Positions 63,255-64,000 of a DNA stretch of 64,000 nucleotides are shown here, piece by piece. The position numbers were made by a program, and so were the translations under genes. The DNA is from Senegalimassilia faecalis (GTDB lineage: Bacteria > Actinomycetota > Coriobacteriia > Coriobacteriales > Eggerthellaceae): NCBI RefSeq assembly GCF_004135645.1, contig NZ_SDPW01000001.1, positions 2,046,001-2,110,000 of the forward strand, given 5' to 3'. The notes beneath the pieces were generated by a model. That model made no database searches, was not told where the DNA came from, and saw nothing but the letters and a program-made list of their open reading frames with translations. Numbering within the stretch: the first letter of the stretch is position 1; each line of letters begins with the position of its first letter.

Positions 63255-64000
63255 CTATGCCGTAGGCCCAAAAACAAACGCCAACGCCAGAAGCGCCGTC
63301 AGAAACGCTACGTTGACCAGGGTGAACGTGCGCAGGTAGTGCGTGCGGATGCCGGCTCGGCCGACTGAGACGGCCTTGAACGTGATGAGGCTTGCCATGG
63401 ACGCGATGAGCGTGCCCAGGCCGCCGAGGTTCGTGCCAACGATAAGCGCCGACCACTGGTCGGTGAGCCTCGACAACAGCACGGCGGCGGGCACGTTGCT
63501 GATGACCTGGCTGGCGCCGACAGCCGCCAGCAGCGCGTTACCGTCTACCGCCGCGACCAACGCGTCGTGCAGCAGCGGCACGCGCGCCATGTTGCCCACG
63601 AACACGAACAGCGCCACGAACGTGGCAAGCAGCCCCCAGTCGACGCGACGCAGCAAACTGGCGTCAGACAGCGCCGTTGCCAGCAACACCACCGCCAGCA
63701 GCATGCGCACGTCTAGCGCACCGGCAACGGCAGCAAAGCACGCAATGAATAGCGCCAGGTAGAGCGCGAATCGGATGGGATGGGTGGTGAATTCGGAAGA
63801 TTTTGCCTGGCCGCCAGGGCGTTCGCCTTCGGAAGAGCCCGGCCCACTCGGCGAGCAGAATGTTCTGGCATCGTTCGCATCCGCATTGCTTTCGCGATGA
63901 GTTTGCTGCCGATTGCGGACAACCGCGACCGAGCTCGTCACGCTTTCGGACTTCGCCAGCCCCTTCCCCTTCGCCATCTGGGTAGGCTTTTCGCGAAACG
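63255..64000 (-). CDS. SLC13/ArsB-type anion permease, C-terminal half (5' end outside window)
   Basis: The frame is open to the right edge; a methionine at 63977 lies in it but is probably internal. Visible are a hydrophilic Ser/Glu-rich loop (about 70 residues) and five or six helices with VGASQVISNVPAAVLLSRL, then IVGTNLGGLGTLIASMASLI, the repeat-2 signature of the ArsB/NhaD/CitMHS group. The hydrophilic segment looks like the central cytoplasmic loop of a two-halved permease. Likely substrates are arsenite, citrate or other anions; none can be chosen. A stop at 63255 ends the gene. Confidence 0.8.
   Translation of the reverse strand, partial: FREKPTQMAKGKGLAKSESVTSSVAVVRNRQQTHRESNADANDARTFCSPSGPGSSEGERPGGQAKSSEFTTHPIRFALYLALFIACFAAVAGALDVRMLLAVVLLATALSDASLLRRVDWGLLATFVALFVFVGNMARVPLLHDALVAAVDGNALLAAVGASQVISNVPAAVLLSRLTDQWSALIVGTNLGGLGTLIASMASLITFKAVSVGRAGIRTHYLRTFTLVNVAFLTALLALAFVFGPTA

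Noticed and set aside
1-64000. tRNA, rRNA, integrase or transposase genes
   Set aside because: None recognised by motif on either strand; the accessory regions therefore have no visible mobile-element machinery.

Overview
The window looks like part of the chromosome of a Gram-positive, moderately high-GC bacterium. The best guess is an actinobacterium of class Coriobacteriia (Eggerthellaceae-like). The reasons are the combination of wall-teichoic-acid-type genes (TarI, TarJ, TagF, TagGH, LCP, TagO/MraY-like), phosphocholine (lic) genes, several DUF4143 ATPases and many membrane-anchored proteins with a YAWFVSNN-type motif. This placement is inference. No rRNA, tRNA or CRISPR was seen.

Region 1 (1-8.4 kb, minus strand) is a teichoic-acid-like operon: lipid-carrier sugar-phosphate transferase, LCP ligase, ABC exporter, TarI, TarJ and two CDP-alditol polymerase-type enzymes. 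The last is fused to a GT2 domain and runs off the left edge. Region 2 (8.5-33 kb) is a mosaic surface-glycan locus with seven GT2 genes (one paired with a DUF2304 protein), a GT4, an acyltransferase, two large membrane proteins, a second ABC exporter and a flippase. It also carries a phosphocholine module of three licD genes, a LicC-like gene and a licC-licA fusion with its own DNA-binding domain. The second exporter ATPase carries a cytoplasmic CWB2-like domain, a likely substrate reader. One membrane gene is switched out of frame at a run of eight G/C. Parts of this region are visibly AT-richer, suggesting transfer.

Region 3 (33.3-40 kb) is an accessory island. It holds a DUF4869 gene translationally coupled to a P-loop protein, two intact DUF4143 ATPases, one decayed DUF4143 gene and a further remnant. 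One intact copy has four 23-bp repeats across its promoter.

Region 4 (40-54 kb, minus strand) is an operon of three membrane-anchored secreted proteins followed by a 3607-residue secreted beta-helix protein. Region 5 (54-58 kb) alternates a decayed DUF4143 gene and a solo HipA-like kinase with three copies of a repeat of about 200 bp. The central copy looks like a complete type I toxin-antitoxin locus: a 37-residue hydrophobic peptide with a convergent antisense RNA. Region 6 (57.7-62.1 kb) returns to YAWFVSNN-type proteins and ends in a two-gene unit, PilZ plus an anchored beta-sandwich protein, which hints at c-di-GMP control of surface structures. A hotdog thioesterase and a truncated SLC13/ArsB-type permease close the window.

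Together the genes describe a cell-envelope locus: polymer synthesis, decoration with phosphocholine, export and attachment, next to a set of secreted surface proteins. Small mobile or addictive elements are interspersed.
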